From NCBI RefSeq assembly GCF_003259505.1, contig NZ_QLLK01000014.1, forward strand, positions 1 to 64,000: a DNA stretch of 64,000 bases, in the 5' to 3' direction. The notes below the pieces were generated by a model, which saw only the letters and a list, made by a program, of their open reading frames with translations, was not told where the DNA came from and ran no database searches. Origin of the DNA: Algoriphagus yeomjeoni (GTDB taxonomy: Bacteria; Bacteroidota; Bacteroidia; Cytophagales; Cyclobacteriaceae). Position numbers and translations under genes: made by a program. Numbering within the stretch: the stretch's first letter is position 1; every line of letters begins with the position of its first letter. Below are positions 25,301 to 32,924 of this stretch, one piece after another.

Positions 25301-26439
25301 GTTCCACTGAGGTGCGAAGGAGACATTTGTGGATTGAGTTTGAGGAGCCGGTAGAGAATCCCGATGACTTATACTTCTGTAGGATGCTGGCAAATGCACC
25401 TGATCAGTTGATTTCTAATAATTCTGCTGAGCAGTTATTAGCGCCTGAAGAAAGTCCATTGAATCTTGATCCTGAACTGACAAGAATAATTACTCCTGGT
25501 CAGGGCGATGATATGGCGGCAATAGGAGCCATGCAGCAAATGACTAAATCGTTGGATAGTGACCGGCATTTTATACTGCCGATACCACCTGGTATGCATC
25601 CAGAGAGCCCTGAGCTTTTTGGATTTTTTACCTATGAATTTAGAGTTGGGCATGCACATTTTGATGGTGAAACAAATAATCTTTGGTCCACAGCTCAAGG
25701 TAGGTTTGGGAGAGCACTTAGAGTAACAGGTATTCAGCATCCTGCTCCTAATTTACTGTGTACATTGAATAGAGGAAAGCAGCAAATGTATGTCACTGCG
25801 CCGTTTGCAAAGGCAGTAATGAATGGCAAAAATGTCACTTCAAAACCACCTAGAACAAGTCTTTGGGCGGTGTTATATGCTCAAGTGTACCAAGCCGACG
25901 GACTAGATTTTAGGAATATATTATTGGGAGAACAGGAAATGCAAATCGGGATAAAAATTGTAGATGACAAAGAAGAGTCTGAGCAATTTAAAGATTTGGT
26001 GAAAATAGCTTCTGCTCCAAATAAGGTTCCTACGAATGTTAGCTCTTCTTATGTTCAAAATGAAGCATTAATTCTTCAAGGTCATTTGGTGGCTAATCTA
26101 AAGGAGCTTCATCCAGTAGGAACAGCTAAATTTTCTTCTGAGGAAATTGCAAGTAGATTGAAAATGTTCGGTTTACCGGAAGATAGTCCGCTCAGCGTTT
26201 TGGTAGTCGAGGTTTTTGGTAACATTACCAATATTTTTGATCACTTCGAACAATTCCAACAGGTACGGGACAGTCCAATATTGGAGAAAATTTTAGAGAA
26301 AGTTGACAAAGATAAAATCCCACCTACCAACACACCCGAAGAAATGCGTCCATTGAGTAGAGGATTAGGACATTTTAGAATTTTGAGAACATCTCCTCTC
26401 ACTAAGGTTCCATTTGTCTGCTGCCCCACATGTGAATAG
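22309..26439 (+). CDS. Very large uncharacterised protein B (1376 aa)
   Basis: Family not recognised. The ATG at 22309 is preferred over an in-frame TTG two codons upstream. There is no signal peptide or C-terminal sorting domain. The chain is mixed alpha/beta with Trp/Tyr-rich segments such as LGWDDEQILVWYIRQL followed by DAPLGVMGYHIDV (about 325-370), and YGQSYDFRIRLTDISGGGP (481-499), which reads like a fibronectin-type beta edge. The tail ends with Cys residues (VCCPTCE). It lies 29 bases after gene A and is followed by a terminator. The pair may form one complex (inference); enzymatic motifs are not apparent. Confidence 0.88.
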   Translation: MELKKLLSVMALPQHYDGENLSVNILVVPTNTDPFVNWNTAPASPNAVPGFANFHPQFSLGIVRGTDDFPISNPLNPDRKPVLVPVTVTEATKKADLLDKVSKSFKLTIGNANDKLPPVVDVSKSVKKYLPETYRKSFNFTQPRHPNAITDDSYECAVRDKLPLQPVAPVDKISWGKIFAQILKQPLLAEACGMVYKVTIPIEASWFEDGGFLYADIVNEPYSSVQNQLLEDSEGPLIKRYAARIPTLVPGTERPVFAAVTFPVVHKKTTDPTPVIPFGPWDEVFQEARLYDDGFAKIVHANQPKSGNLIKEKRDGFHPQTEAGIRLGWDDEQILVWYIRQLTENTDVQAAGSGLRLDAPLGVMGYHIDVKEAEEGSVWESLNEVEINPESNLGKELATSTTELPYQVYPTKLTGKNASNFWLPMYYAHWVGKSMVTEDLDALLIYKNDQENGAILKGSQEKKVDPNSTLIPAPIDTVLRYGQSYDFRIRLTDISGGGPRVDKIPLNSAPNPVTNVAFKRYVIPGMLRIDMPKQLLQQTGEYFNSTDPAETSFSSNPTISLHRPLLEYPAVVFTQKYQKAGRDPIEELKNVAAQNKVLKPALADPDVTEVSIRVEVKSLRMDNALSQNGSDGYITLYQTKRLFPSDFDARLDIPVEFIDVPVLNLGEEANPFFVDNLKNSDLDEMTQLILPTGRNIRVTLRGLASSEEDPDEYFGSIDSDVENDSRYGKVTQLAFYKEPLQESQLLFPYGNVPELQGIFLCPERVPTIKKNLFSHLLKRVTETGEADIVNRLADALGCKAKGMTILAPKGERIAFGCSSRIQHSLAPDGSSVTFASKAELQGHWIGGISYKMQRDWTWDCLENDAFQISKRYKFRKDLESEWRNLKNAGEIELKHTVSFEALQEDRFGEINRGYTRLVFIDAIEPKNDLKRDGGELRFPDEIWVNYTILPKFKPKHVSVPEKKIEELALPTVLAPSQMPKMKSVGLAFSPYDRSDDYSSTEVRRRHLWIEFEEPVENPDDLYFCRMLANAPDQLISNNSAEQLLAPEESPLNLDPELTRIITPGQGDDMAAIGAMQQMTKSLDSDRHFILPIPPGMHPESPELFGFFTYEFRVGHAHFDGETNNLWSTAQGRFGRALRVTGIQHPAPNLLCTLNRGKQQMYVTAPFAKAVMNGKNVTSKPPRTSLWAVLYAQVYQADGLDFRNILLGEQEMQIGIKIVDDKEESEQFKDLVKIASAPNKVPTNVSSSYVQNEALILQGHLVANLKELHPVGTAKFSSEEIASRLKMFGLPEDSPLSVLVVEVFGNITNIFDHFEQFQQVRDSPILEKILEKVDKDKIPPTNTPEEMRPLSRGLGHFRILRTSPLTKVPFVCCPTCE

Positions 26440-26461
26440 TTGACTGATAAATAATTAGTAT

Positions 26462-26494
26462 AAATACCTCTCAAGTCAATTGGGAGGTATTTTT
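26462..26494 (+). terminator. Terminator of the two-gene giant-protein operon
   Basis: AAATACCTC and GAGGTATTT paired around a 13-base loop, ending in TTTTTATT, 23 bases past the stop of gene B. Confidence 0.75.
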
Positions 26495-26518
26495 ATTGAA
26501 CTATCTTGATCGAGAAAT

Positions 26519-26563
26519 TGTGATATAAATCACTCAGCCAAAAACGGTAGATTTTTAAATTTG
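26519..26563 (+). promoter_or_regulatory. Crp/Fnr-type operator and promoter of the regulator gene
   Basis: The dyad GTGATATAAATCAC (26520-26533, centre 26526.5) precedes a perfect minus-7 box TAAATTTG (26556-26563). There is no minus-33 TTTG. With the start expected about 5 bases past the box, the dyad centre falls near minus 41.5, the class II activator position. Autoregulation is inferred. The same geometry is found before the TauE/SafE gene. Confidence 0.6.
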
Positions 26564-26581
26564 CCATCTTTTTAAAATGAT

Positions 26582-27238
26582 ATGACAACGGAAGAACTCA
26601 AAGAAGCACTGCCTAATTTTACAGACCCTGCATTGCTTGAGCAACTATTGGAAAAGGGGCAGATTATGGAATTAAAGGCTGGGAAAGTTCTTATGGAGCC
26701 TGGTCAGTTCATGAAAATGGTTCCAATCGTGCTGGAAGGGTCAATAAAAATTTCCAGGATGGATGAAGAAGGAAGAGAGTTGTTTCTTTACTTTTTAGAT
26801 TCAGGTGAAACTTGTGCTTTATCTCTGACTTGCTGCTCTGCCTCAAAAGCCAGTGAAATTAAAGCAGTTGTCGAGGAGGATGCTACCATTATAGCTATAC
26901 CAATTACCGCCATTGATCAGTTTTCGAATGATTTCAAGCAATGGAAAGATTTCGTTTCAAACACATACCAGAACCGTTTTCAGGAAATGCTGGTCGCCTT
27001 GGATGCTGTAGCCTTCAAACGAATGGATGAACGATTAATGGGCTATATCGTGAAAAAAATGAAACAGCTTAAAACTAATGAGCTTCATACTACCCACCAA
27101 GAAATAGCTAATGAGCTAACTACATCGAGGGAGGTTGTTTCGCGACTTTTGAAGCAATTAGAGAAAAAGAAATGGATAGAATTGGGTAGAAATGTGATCT
27201 ACATCCGTGATGATTTTGAGGAGTTGATCAGTAAGTGA
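26582..27238 (+). CDS. Crp/Fnr-family transcriptional regulator
   Basis: A 218-residue regulator with an N-terminal cyclic-nucleotide-binding-like beta-roll (about 15-115), a dimerisation helix, and a C-terminal winged HTH (THQEIANELTTSREVVSRLLKQLEKKKWIEL, about 165-200) whose recognition helix has the family S/T-R-E-x-V-S-R pattern. GETCALSLTCC places three Cys in the sensor domain, which could bind metal or sense redox state, but the full FNR Cys set is not present. The neighbouring exporter promoter and its own promoter carry matching dyads. Confidence 0.93.
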   Translation: MTTEELKEALPNFTDPALLEQLLEKGQIMELKAGKVLMEPGQFMKMVPIVLEGSIKISRMDEEGRELFLYFLDSGETCALSLTCCSASKASEIKAVVEEDATIIAIPITAIDQFSNDFKQWKDFVSNTYQNRFQEMLVALDAVAFKRMDERLMGYIVKKMKQLKTNELHTTHQEIANELTTSREVVSRLLKQLEKKKWIELGRNVIYIRDDFEELISK

Positions 27239-28042
27239 TCAGGTCATTACCAGAAGTGGGACTTTAGAATGGAATACCATTTGAATAGTTTGGCTCCTAG
27301 TTAAGACCTGTTCCCAGAGGTTTTTATGTTCATGGCACATCACAAGGATGACATTTTCATTTTCTTCCAAAAACTGGTCTAACCCTTCAATGGGTGTTTT
27401 AGCATAAAAAGTGTGAATTTTAGCTGCTAAGCCTGGGTATTGAGTGCCAATTAAATTTTCCAATTTTTTTATTCCTGGGTCTTCCTCGAAATCATTTGAG
27501 GTTTGTACATGGACGAATTCTATGCCGCGTTCCCATCTTTTACTCATATTTATTACCCAGTCAATGAATTTTTCCTCATGACTTGCAAACTCTAATGCCA
27601 AAGCTACCTTTCGAATATCCGCTGCAATTGATTCTGCAGGAACAACTAATACAGGGACTGATGATTCTTTGATCAGGTTGACTGTAGTGCTCCCGATGAG
27701 AGCAAGTTTAATTCCACTGGCACCTTGAGTGCCCATTACAACCAAAGTAGCATCTAGTTCTCTTGCAATTCTAGCTATTGAAATAGAAGCAGTTCCTTCT
27801 TTGATGATGGTCTTAAAAATCAGGTTGGAATCCTTATATTTTTCTAAAGTCTCTTGCATCAAATCTTCTGCGTCTCGATGCATGCTTTCCATAGCTATGG
27901 AGGCTTGAGATGCAAAGTCGAAAACAGCCTCTATAACATGCACGAGTATTATTTCACCATCTTTTTTTCCAACAAGTGCTATAGCGAATTCCAATGCACT
28001 AATAGAATTATCTGAAAAATCTATCGGAAGAATTATTTTCAT
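27239..28042 (-). CDS. Universal stress protein, tandem-domain type
   Basis: A 267-residue UspA-family protein. The first domain (1-142) is complete, with MKIILPIDFSDNS at the start and GTQGASGIKLALIGSTTVNLIKESSVPVLVVP as the nucleotide loop. The second half is a degenerate Usp domain without a clear loop, ending SKVPLLVMT. It is convergent with the Crp/Fnr gene (stop codons abut) and divergent from the TauE/SafE gene. Confidence 0.9.
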   Translation of the reverse strand: MKIILPIDFSDNSISALEFAIALVGKKDGEIILVHVIEAVFDFASQASIAMESMHRDAEDLMQETLEKYKDSNLIFKTIIKEGTASISIARIARELDATLVVMGTQGASGIKLALIGSTTVNLIKESSVPVLVVPAESIAADIRKVALALEFASHEEKFIDWVINMSKRWERGIEFVHVQTSNDFEEDPGIKKLENLIGTQYPGLAAKIHTFYAKTPIEGLDQFLEENENVILVMCHEHKNLWEQVLTRSQTIQMVFHSKVPLLVMT

Positions 28043-28189
28043 GGCTATTCAGTTTCTACCAATAATTTAAGCAAATGTGTAGGAATAAATGAATGAATCT
28101 GCAGGTGTAACCAGAATTATTTTGCAACTAGAGCTATCGAAATTACCTTAATGAGATTATCAAAGTATTTTGTCGCTTTTGAAGCCAGT

Positions 28190-28233
28190 GTAACAATTGT
28201 CACTTCGTCCTCTAAGGATCACTGCTACTTTTG
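28190..28233 (+). promoter_or_regulatory. Crp/Fnr-type operator and promoter of the TauE/SafE gene
   Basis: The dyad GTAACAATTGTCAC (28190-28203, centre 28196.5) stands before a perfect minus-7 box TACTTTTG (28226-28233). The distance from dyad centre to box start is 29.5 bp, the same as upstream of the Crp/Fnr gene, and no minus-33 element exists. Half-sites fit GTrAy/rTCAC in both. Activation by the neighbouring regulator is inferred. Confidence 0.6.
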
Positions 28234-28258
28234 TACCATCAAATCTTAGAAATTCATT

Positions 28259-29065
28259 ATGGAAATCATCGTTTTTGTTGGATATGCAGCGGCGGTTGTG
28301 ATAGGTGTAAGTTTGGGACTCATTGGTGGAGGAGGTTCAATATTGACTGTTCCTGTTCTTGTCTATATTTTAGGTATTGACCCAGTATTGGCTACTGCAT
28401 ATTCACTTTTTGTGGTGGGTACTACTTCGCTGGTTGGCTCATTTACTTATATGAAAAAGCAGCTGGTGGATTACAAGACTGCTTTAGTTTTTGCAATACC
28501 TTCTTTTATTGCCGTTTTCTTAACCCGAAAATTTATCGTCCCAGCTTTGCCGGATCCTTTATTTGACTTAGCAGGATTGGAGATCACCAAAAGCATTGGA
28601 ATCATGGTATTCTTTGCCTTGATCATGCTTGCAGCTTCTTATTCTATGATCAAAGGAAATGGAAGTGTAAATGATGATGAAGAAAGCGAGGTTAAGTTCA
28701 ATATACCGTTGATCGCTGTAGAGGGAATCGTAGTAGGATTGATCACAGGAATAGTCGGTGCTGGTGGAGGATTTTTGATAATCCCTGCCCTTGTTCTTTT
28801 AGCTAAGCTTCCCATGAAAATGGCTGTTGGAACTTCCTTGCTCATTATTGCAGCGAAGTCCTTGATTGGTTTTTTAGGAGATGTGGCCAATCAAACCATT
28901 GATTGGAAAATGCTTTTGATTTTTACAGGCTTATCTATCATCGGGATTTTCGTAGGTAGTTCTTTATCCAAAAAGATAAATGAAAAGGCCCTCAAAAAAG
29001 GGTTTGGTTGGTTTGTTCTTGTTATGGGGATTTATATTATTACTAAAGAACTAATGTCTATGTGA
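28259..29065 (+). CDS. TauE/SafE family anion exporter
   Basis: A 268-residue inner-membrane protein with about eight hydrophobic segments and the duplicated family motif: GLIGGGGSILTVPVLVYILGIDPVLATAYSLF in the first half and GIVGAGGGFLIIPALVLLAKLPMKMAVGTSLLI in the second. Family members export sulfite, sulfoacetate or related sulfur anions. The adjacent Crp/Fnr regulator and the dyad in its promoter suggest control by sulfur or redox conditions (inference). Confidence 0.92.
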   Translation: MEIIVFVGYAAAVVIGVSLGLIGGGGSILTVPVLVYILGIDPVLATAYSLFVVGTTSLVGSFTYMKKQLVDYKTALVFAIPSFIAVFLTRKFIVPALPDPLFDLAGLEITKSIGIMVFFALIMLAASYSMIKGNGSVNDDEESEVKFNIPLIAVEGIVVGLITGIVGAGGGFLIIPALVLLAKLPMKMAVGTSLLIIAAKSLIGFLGDVANQTIDWKMLLIFTGLSIIGIFVGSSLSKKINEKALKKGFGWFVLVMGIYIITKELMSM

Positions 29066-29214
29066 TGTTTTTAACCGTAACCCTAAGGATCTAGTTTGCA
29101 GATTTAATGATTTGCTAATGCTGCGTTTTAGTAATTCTCTAAAATATTTTCCCGATTGGAAAAATCCAGTTGAAAAGTTGACATCGTAAATGCGATAAAT
29201 CAACTATTCAACAA

Positions 29215-30738
29215 ATGAAAAAATTAAACATTTTACCCTCACTAATTGCCAGTATGATCTTTTCTCTGGCATTTTTATCCTGCGATGATAAGGATGATGA
29301 CATGGTTCCAGCAGTTGAATTGCCAGGAACAGCCCCTGAAGTAAGCTTTACAGGTTTAACCTCGGACAACAAAATTTTAATGTTTGATGCACGAAGTCTT
29401 TCTACTCCTTCCAGTTCGGTGGATATTTCCGGTTTGGCTTCTGGAGAGATGATCGTTTCAATTGATTACAGACCCGCTACAGGACAGCTTTATGCACTAA
29501 GTTCCATGAGTCGTTTGTACCATATCAATGAAAACTCAGGAGCAGCTACGGCCTTAGGTACTGGAGCTTTTACTCCTGCATATCAGGGAGCTAATCCGTC
29601 TTTAGATTTCAACCCAACAGTAGATAGGGTAAGATTAGTTACAGAGTCTGGCCAAAACCTTAGGTTACACCCAGAGCTTGGAACTGTTGTAGCAACAGAT
29701 GGATCAATCAATGGCGGAATGAATCCAAGAATCGGTGCTGTAGCGTACTCCAATAGCTTTTCAGGTACTACCATGACAACGCTTTTTGATATTGACTTTG
29801 AACAAGACAAACTTTATAAGCAGGTCCCTCCCAATGACGGTGGACTGGAAGAAGTAGGTGAGTTGGGTGTAGGCTTTGAAGGTGTTGGTGACATGGATTT
29901 GAACCCTGATAACTCTGTGGCTTTGGCAGTAAATAGAAAGGATGATGAATCAAGGCTCTACACAATTGACCTTAACACTGGAAAAGCCATGTGGGTAGGT
30001 ACATTTTCTCAGCCGGTGGTAAGTATTGCATTCAAGACTAACCCAATTGCCTATGCAACCGATGCAGCAAACAAACTTTACCGATTTGACCCTACTAACC
30101 CAAGTCCAATCGCCGTCGATATGATGGGATTGAAAGCTGGGGAAATGATCGTTGGACTCGATTTCCGTCCTGTGAATGGTCAGTTACTTGCCGTTTCTAA
30201 TATGAGCCAGTTATATAGCGTCAACCCATCAAGTGGAGCAGTTACGGCGATCGGTAGTCCGCTAATGCCAGCTGCGATGGGATCTTATATTGGATTTGAT
30301 TTTAATCCAACAGTGGATAGAATCCGTCTGATCACCGAGACCGGACAAAATCTAAGACTACACCCAGATTTGGGTACAGTAGTAGCAGTGGACGGAAGTC
30401 TCAACCCAGGTACGCCTATGGCGAGTGGAGCAGCATATACCAAAAGCTTTGCAGGAACTACTTCTACAGCGTTATTCGTAGTAGATGCTCAAAATGATAT
30501 GTTATATCAGGTGTCTCCTCCAAATGATGGGGTGCTCGTGGCAATTGGACCTCTAGGTATAGATTTGATCGATGATAACGGATTCGATATAGGTGGGACC
30601 TCCGATATTGCCTATGGAGTATTTACGGTAGGATCTGCTTCTGGAGTTTATTCAGTAAACCTGATGTCAGGAGCGGCTTCAAAAGTTTCAGATCTCAATT
30701 TTACGCCTACTTCAATGGCTTTAGGTTTAGGATTCTAA
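29215..30738 (+). CDS. DUF4394 lipoprotein with two tandem repeats
   Basis: A lipoprotein signal ends at LAFLSC (Cys23). CDDKDDD follows, a charged pattern like the Bacteroidota surface-export signal, so it may face outwards. Two DUF4394 units follow (about 45-280 and 285-507), each with QLYALS/QLLAVS, FNPTVDRVRLVTE/FNPTVDRIRLITE, QNLRLHPELG/QNLRLHPDLG and VSPPNDG-like motifs, consistent with a beta-propeller made by internal duplication. Function unknown. An imperfect inverted repeat lies in its leader (29177-29204). Confidence 0.88.
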   Translation: MKKLNILPSLIASMIFSLAFLSCDDKDDDMVPAVELPGTAPEVSFTGLTSDNKILMFDARSLSTPSSSVDISGLASGEMIVSIDYRPATGQLYALSSMSRLYHINENSGAATALGTGAFTPAYQGANPSLDFNPTVDRVRLVTESGQNLRLHPELGTVVATDGSINGGMNPRIGAVAYSNSFSGTTMTTLFDIDFEQDKLYKQVPPNDGGLEEVGELGVGFEGVGDMDLNPDNSVALAVNRKDDESRLYTIDLNTGKAMWVGTFSQPVVSIAFKTNPIAYATDAANKLYRFDPTNPSPIAVDMMGLKAGEMIVGLDFRPVNGQLLAVSNMSQLYSVNPSSGAVTAIGSPLMPAAMGSYIGFDFNPTVDRIRLITETGQNLRLHPDLGTVVAVDGSLNPGTPMASGAAYTKSFAGTTSTALFVVDAQNDMLYQVSPPNDGVLVAIGPLGIDLIDDNGFDIGGTSDIAYGVFTVGSASGVYSVNLMSGAASKVSDLNFTPTSMALGLGF

Positions 30739-30753
30739 ATTTTTCACTAGCAT

Positions 30754-30792
30754 AAAAAAAGGGAGTAGTTTCAAGAACTACTCCCTTTTTTT
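30754..30792. terminator. Bidirectional terminator
   Basis: AAAAAAAGGGAGTAGTT and AACTACTCCCTTTTTTT around a 5-base loop, between two convergent genes; poly-A and poly-T on either side let it work in both directions. Confidence 0.9.
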
Positions 30793-30803
30793 ATGTCATT
30801 TTT

Positions 30804-31454
30804 TCACCCACGGTAAACCATAATATACCAACTGAGCCAAATTACCAATGGAATATAATAACTGATGAACACGACTAATCCGCACTCCGCAAATGGGCGA
30901 CGACTGATCATATGAAAACCATATACCCAGACAATTCCGTAGATTATCTCGAAGATATTAAGAGTTGCAAATGCATAATGGTATTGAGGGGCTACATTTT
31001 CCGATCCTAAAAGGGAGAGTACCGATAAAGGCCGAAATTCATCTATTTCCATAAAAGTAACTCCGGAGGAAGGAGAAATGTAAATCAAAAGTCTTATCAG
31101 CTCTGGGAAAATAAAAACCATTTCTGCAATAAGTGCAAACTGCCAGAGTTCTTTATAAGGTACTTTGTATCCTATTAAAAAGGCTCCAAGCCAAAAGAGG
31201 AAAGATATTATGGTGAATTTCCAGAGTAGGGCAAAAGGAGTCCAGAGGTAGTTTAAAGCATTAAAAATGTGAAAAATCATAAAGTCACCCCTTGCTTCCA
31301 GGTTATTATAATCTGGGATGGCTTCCAGAATTAAGGTGTTTGTGAGATACCTGATCAGTAAAAACAAAAACACCAGTACTAAAAAATAAACTCGTTTGTC
31401 GAAATCAATTAGTTCTTTCAGACGTTGTGCTTCTGGTGTTAAAGTTTTAGCCAT
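30804..31454 (-). CDS. Five-span membrane protein, Yip1-like
   Basis: A 216-residue protein with about five membrane segments (around 23-42, 75-100, 105-125, 160-180, 190-212) and an acidic, soluble start. The topology and FWLGAFLIGYKVPYKELWQFALIAEMVFIFPE segment resemble small Yip1-type membrane proteins common in Bacteroidota. No catalytic motif. A minus-7 box TAGATTTG (31474-31481) lies upstream. Function unknown. Confidence 0.7.
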   Translation of the reverse strand: MAKTLTPEAQRLKELIDFDKRVYFLVLVFLFLLIRYLTNTLILEAIPDYNNLEARGDFMIFHIFNALNYLWTPFALLWKFTIISFLFWLGAFLIGYKVPYKELWQFALIAEMVFIFPELIRLLIYISPSSGVTFMEIDEFRPLSVLSLLGSENVAPQYHYAFATLNIFEIIYGIVWVYGFHMISRRPFAECGLVVFISYYIPLVIWLSWYIMVYRG

Positions 31455-31473
31455 TATAGTGATGAATCTTGGT

Positions 31474-31481
31474 CAAATCTA
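31474..31481 (-). promoter_or_regulatory. Minus-7 box TAGATTTG
   Basis: An exact TAnnTTTG match on the minus strand, about 20 bases before the ATG at 31454. It is part of a divergent pair with the plus-strand box at 31504. Confidence 0.4.
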
Positions 31482-31503
31482 AAATTTTGTTTGGGAATAC
31501 CCC

Positions 31504-31511
31504 TAATTTTG
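31504..31511 (+). promoter_or_regulatory. Minus-7 box TAATTTTG
   Basis: An exact TAnnTTTG match 22 bases before the TPR-protein ATG at 31534. Confidence 0.4.
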
Positions 31512-31533
31512 AGTTCTAAAAAGAGATAAATAT

Positions 31534-32727
31534 ATGTCAACACGAATCGTAATGATTCTCAGTATTTGGTTTGCCGGGCTTGGCATTGCTCAGGCGCAGC
31601 AAGCCGAAACTGATTCTATGTTCTTTGCGCCTTCTAAGTACCTACTCTTGGACAAAGGGCTTCAGTTTCGAATTACTAAGGCTATCAACAGCATGTACAA
31701 TTTTGATTTTGCGACAGCAGAAAGAGATTACGCCGTGCTTGCCATTCAATACCCTAATCACCCTTTGCCAGAATTTTTAGTCGCGTTGGGATATTGGTGG
31801 AGGATAGAAGTGGATGTGACCAATGAAAAATACGATGCAGTTTTCCTGAAATACCTTGACAGGGCTATTGAAAAAGCTGAGACCATTTTTGAAGAGGATG
31901 AGACCAATAAGGAGGCTGCGTTTTTTCTAGCAGCTGGCTATGGGTTTAAGGGAAGGCTGTATTCCGAAAGAAAGAGCTGGACAAAAGCAGCTTGGGCCGG
32001 AAAGAATGCTTTGAAATACATGGATTTAAGTAGGGGGGAAGAGGAGTTCAATCCAGAATTATTACTTGGAGATGCACTCTTTAATTATTTCTCAGAATGG
32101 ATCCCCGAAAATTATCCTCTTATGAGGCCTGTAATGGCACTTTTCCCGAAGGGGAACAAAGAGCTGGGATTGCAACAACTTGAAGAAGTTGCCAATAATG
32201 CATTTTACACGCGGATTGAAGCCCAGTATTTTTTGTTCAGACTATATGCTTCCGAAGAAAAGGAGCCATTTAAAGCGTTACAGATCTCTGAGTATTTGCA
32301 TACAAAATTTCCCGAAAACCCGTATTTCCATAGATCCTATGCTCGCCACCTCTATGCCGTCGGGCGGTGGACGGAAGCTGTACAACAATCAAGGGAAATA
32401 CTGGAGAGAATAGATGCTAAGAAAACAGGCTATGAGTCTAACAGTGGGAGATATGCTGCATTTTATATGGCTCAGTATAATGAGAGAATTGGTAATCGAG
32501 CAGAAGCAAAGAAATATTACCTCAAAACACTTTCTTATGGAGAAGAGTCAGAGTCTCAGGAAAGTGGCTATTATCTTCATTCCTTACTGCAGCTAGGTAA
32601 GCTAGCTACGGAGGAGAAAAATAAACAGCTTGCAAAAGACTATTTTAAAAAAGTAAAGAAATATGCGAAGCGAAAACACCCTGCTCATCAAGCAGCTCGA
32701 GATTATATCAAAAAGAATAAACTTTAA
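31534..32727 (+). CDS. Secreted tetratricopeptide-repeat protein
   Basis: A 397-residue protein with a signal peptide (cleavage near AQAQQAE, residues 1-22) and helical TPR repeats throughout, for example NFDFATAERDYAVLAIQYPNHPLPEF and AEAKKYYLKTLSYGEESESQESGYYLHSLLQLGKLA, ending in a Lys-rich helix. It is probably periplasmic and used for protein-protein contacts. No enzymatic domain. Single gene by spacing. Confidence 0.85.
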   Translation: MSTRIVMILSIWFAGLGIAQAQQAETDSMFFAPSKYLLLDKGLQFRITKAINSMYNFDFATAERDYAVLAIQYPNHPLPEFLVALGYWWRIEVDVTNEKYDAVFLKYLDRAIEKAETIFEEDETNKEAAFFLAAGYGFKGRLYSERKSWTKAAWAGKNALKYMDLSRGEEEFNPELLLGDALFNYFSEWIPENYPLMRPVMALFPKGNKELGLQQLEEVANNAFYTRIEAQYFLFRLYASEEKEPFKALQISEYLHTKFPENPYFHRSYARHLYAVGRWTEAVQQSREILERIDAKKTGYESNSGRYAAFYMAQYNERIGNRAEAKKYYLKTLSYGEESESQESGYYLHSLLQLGKLATEEKNKQLAKDYFKKVKKYAKRKHPAHQAARDYIKKNKL

Positions 32728-32873
32728 TCCAATTAGTACCGTTTTAAAAAAGAATAACAGGAGATAATTTGAATTTTTTAAAGGAGGCAAGGGATTTTGA
32801 AAGGATTGTTTGTGTATAGGCCTTTAAATCTTAAGAAAATTTTGATTTTCCTCTTTAAAATTCTGATGAATGG

Positions 32874-32904
32874 TTTAAAACAATCATCAATTATATTAAC
32901 TTTG
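32874..32904 (+). promoter_or_regulatory. Promoter of the Lrp-family gene
   Basis: TTTA (32874-32877, one mismatch to TTTG), 19 bases, then TAACTTTG (32897-32904, exact minus-7 box). The leader to the ATG at 32925 would be about 15 nt. Confidence 0.55.
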
Positions 32905-32924
32905 TGCGATATAAAATTTTGTAA

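Noticed and set aside
16979..26439. Contractile injection system or toxin complex
   Set aside because: I looked for sheath, tube, baseplate, AAA+ or Tc-like genes around the giant pair; none is present in the window.
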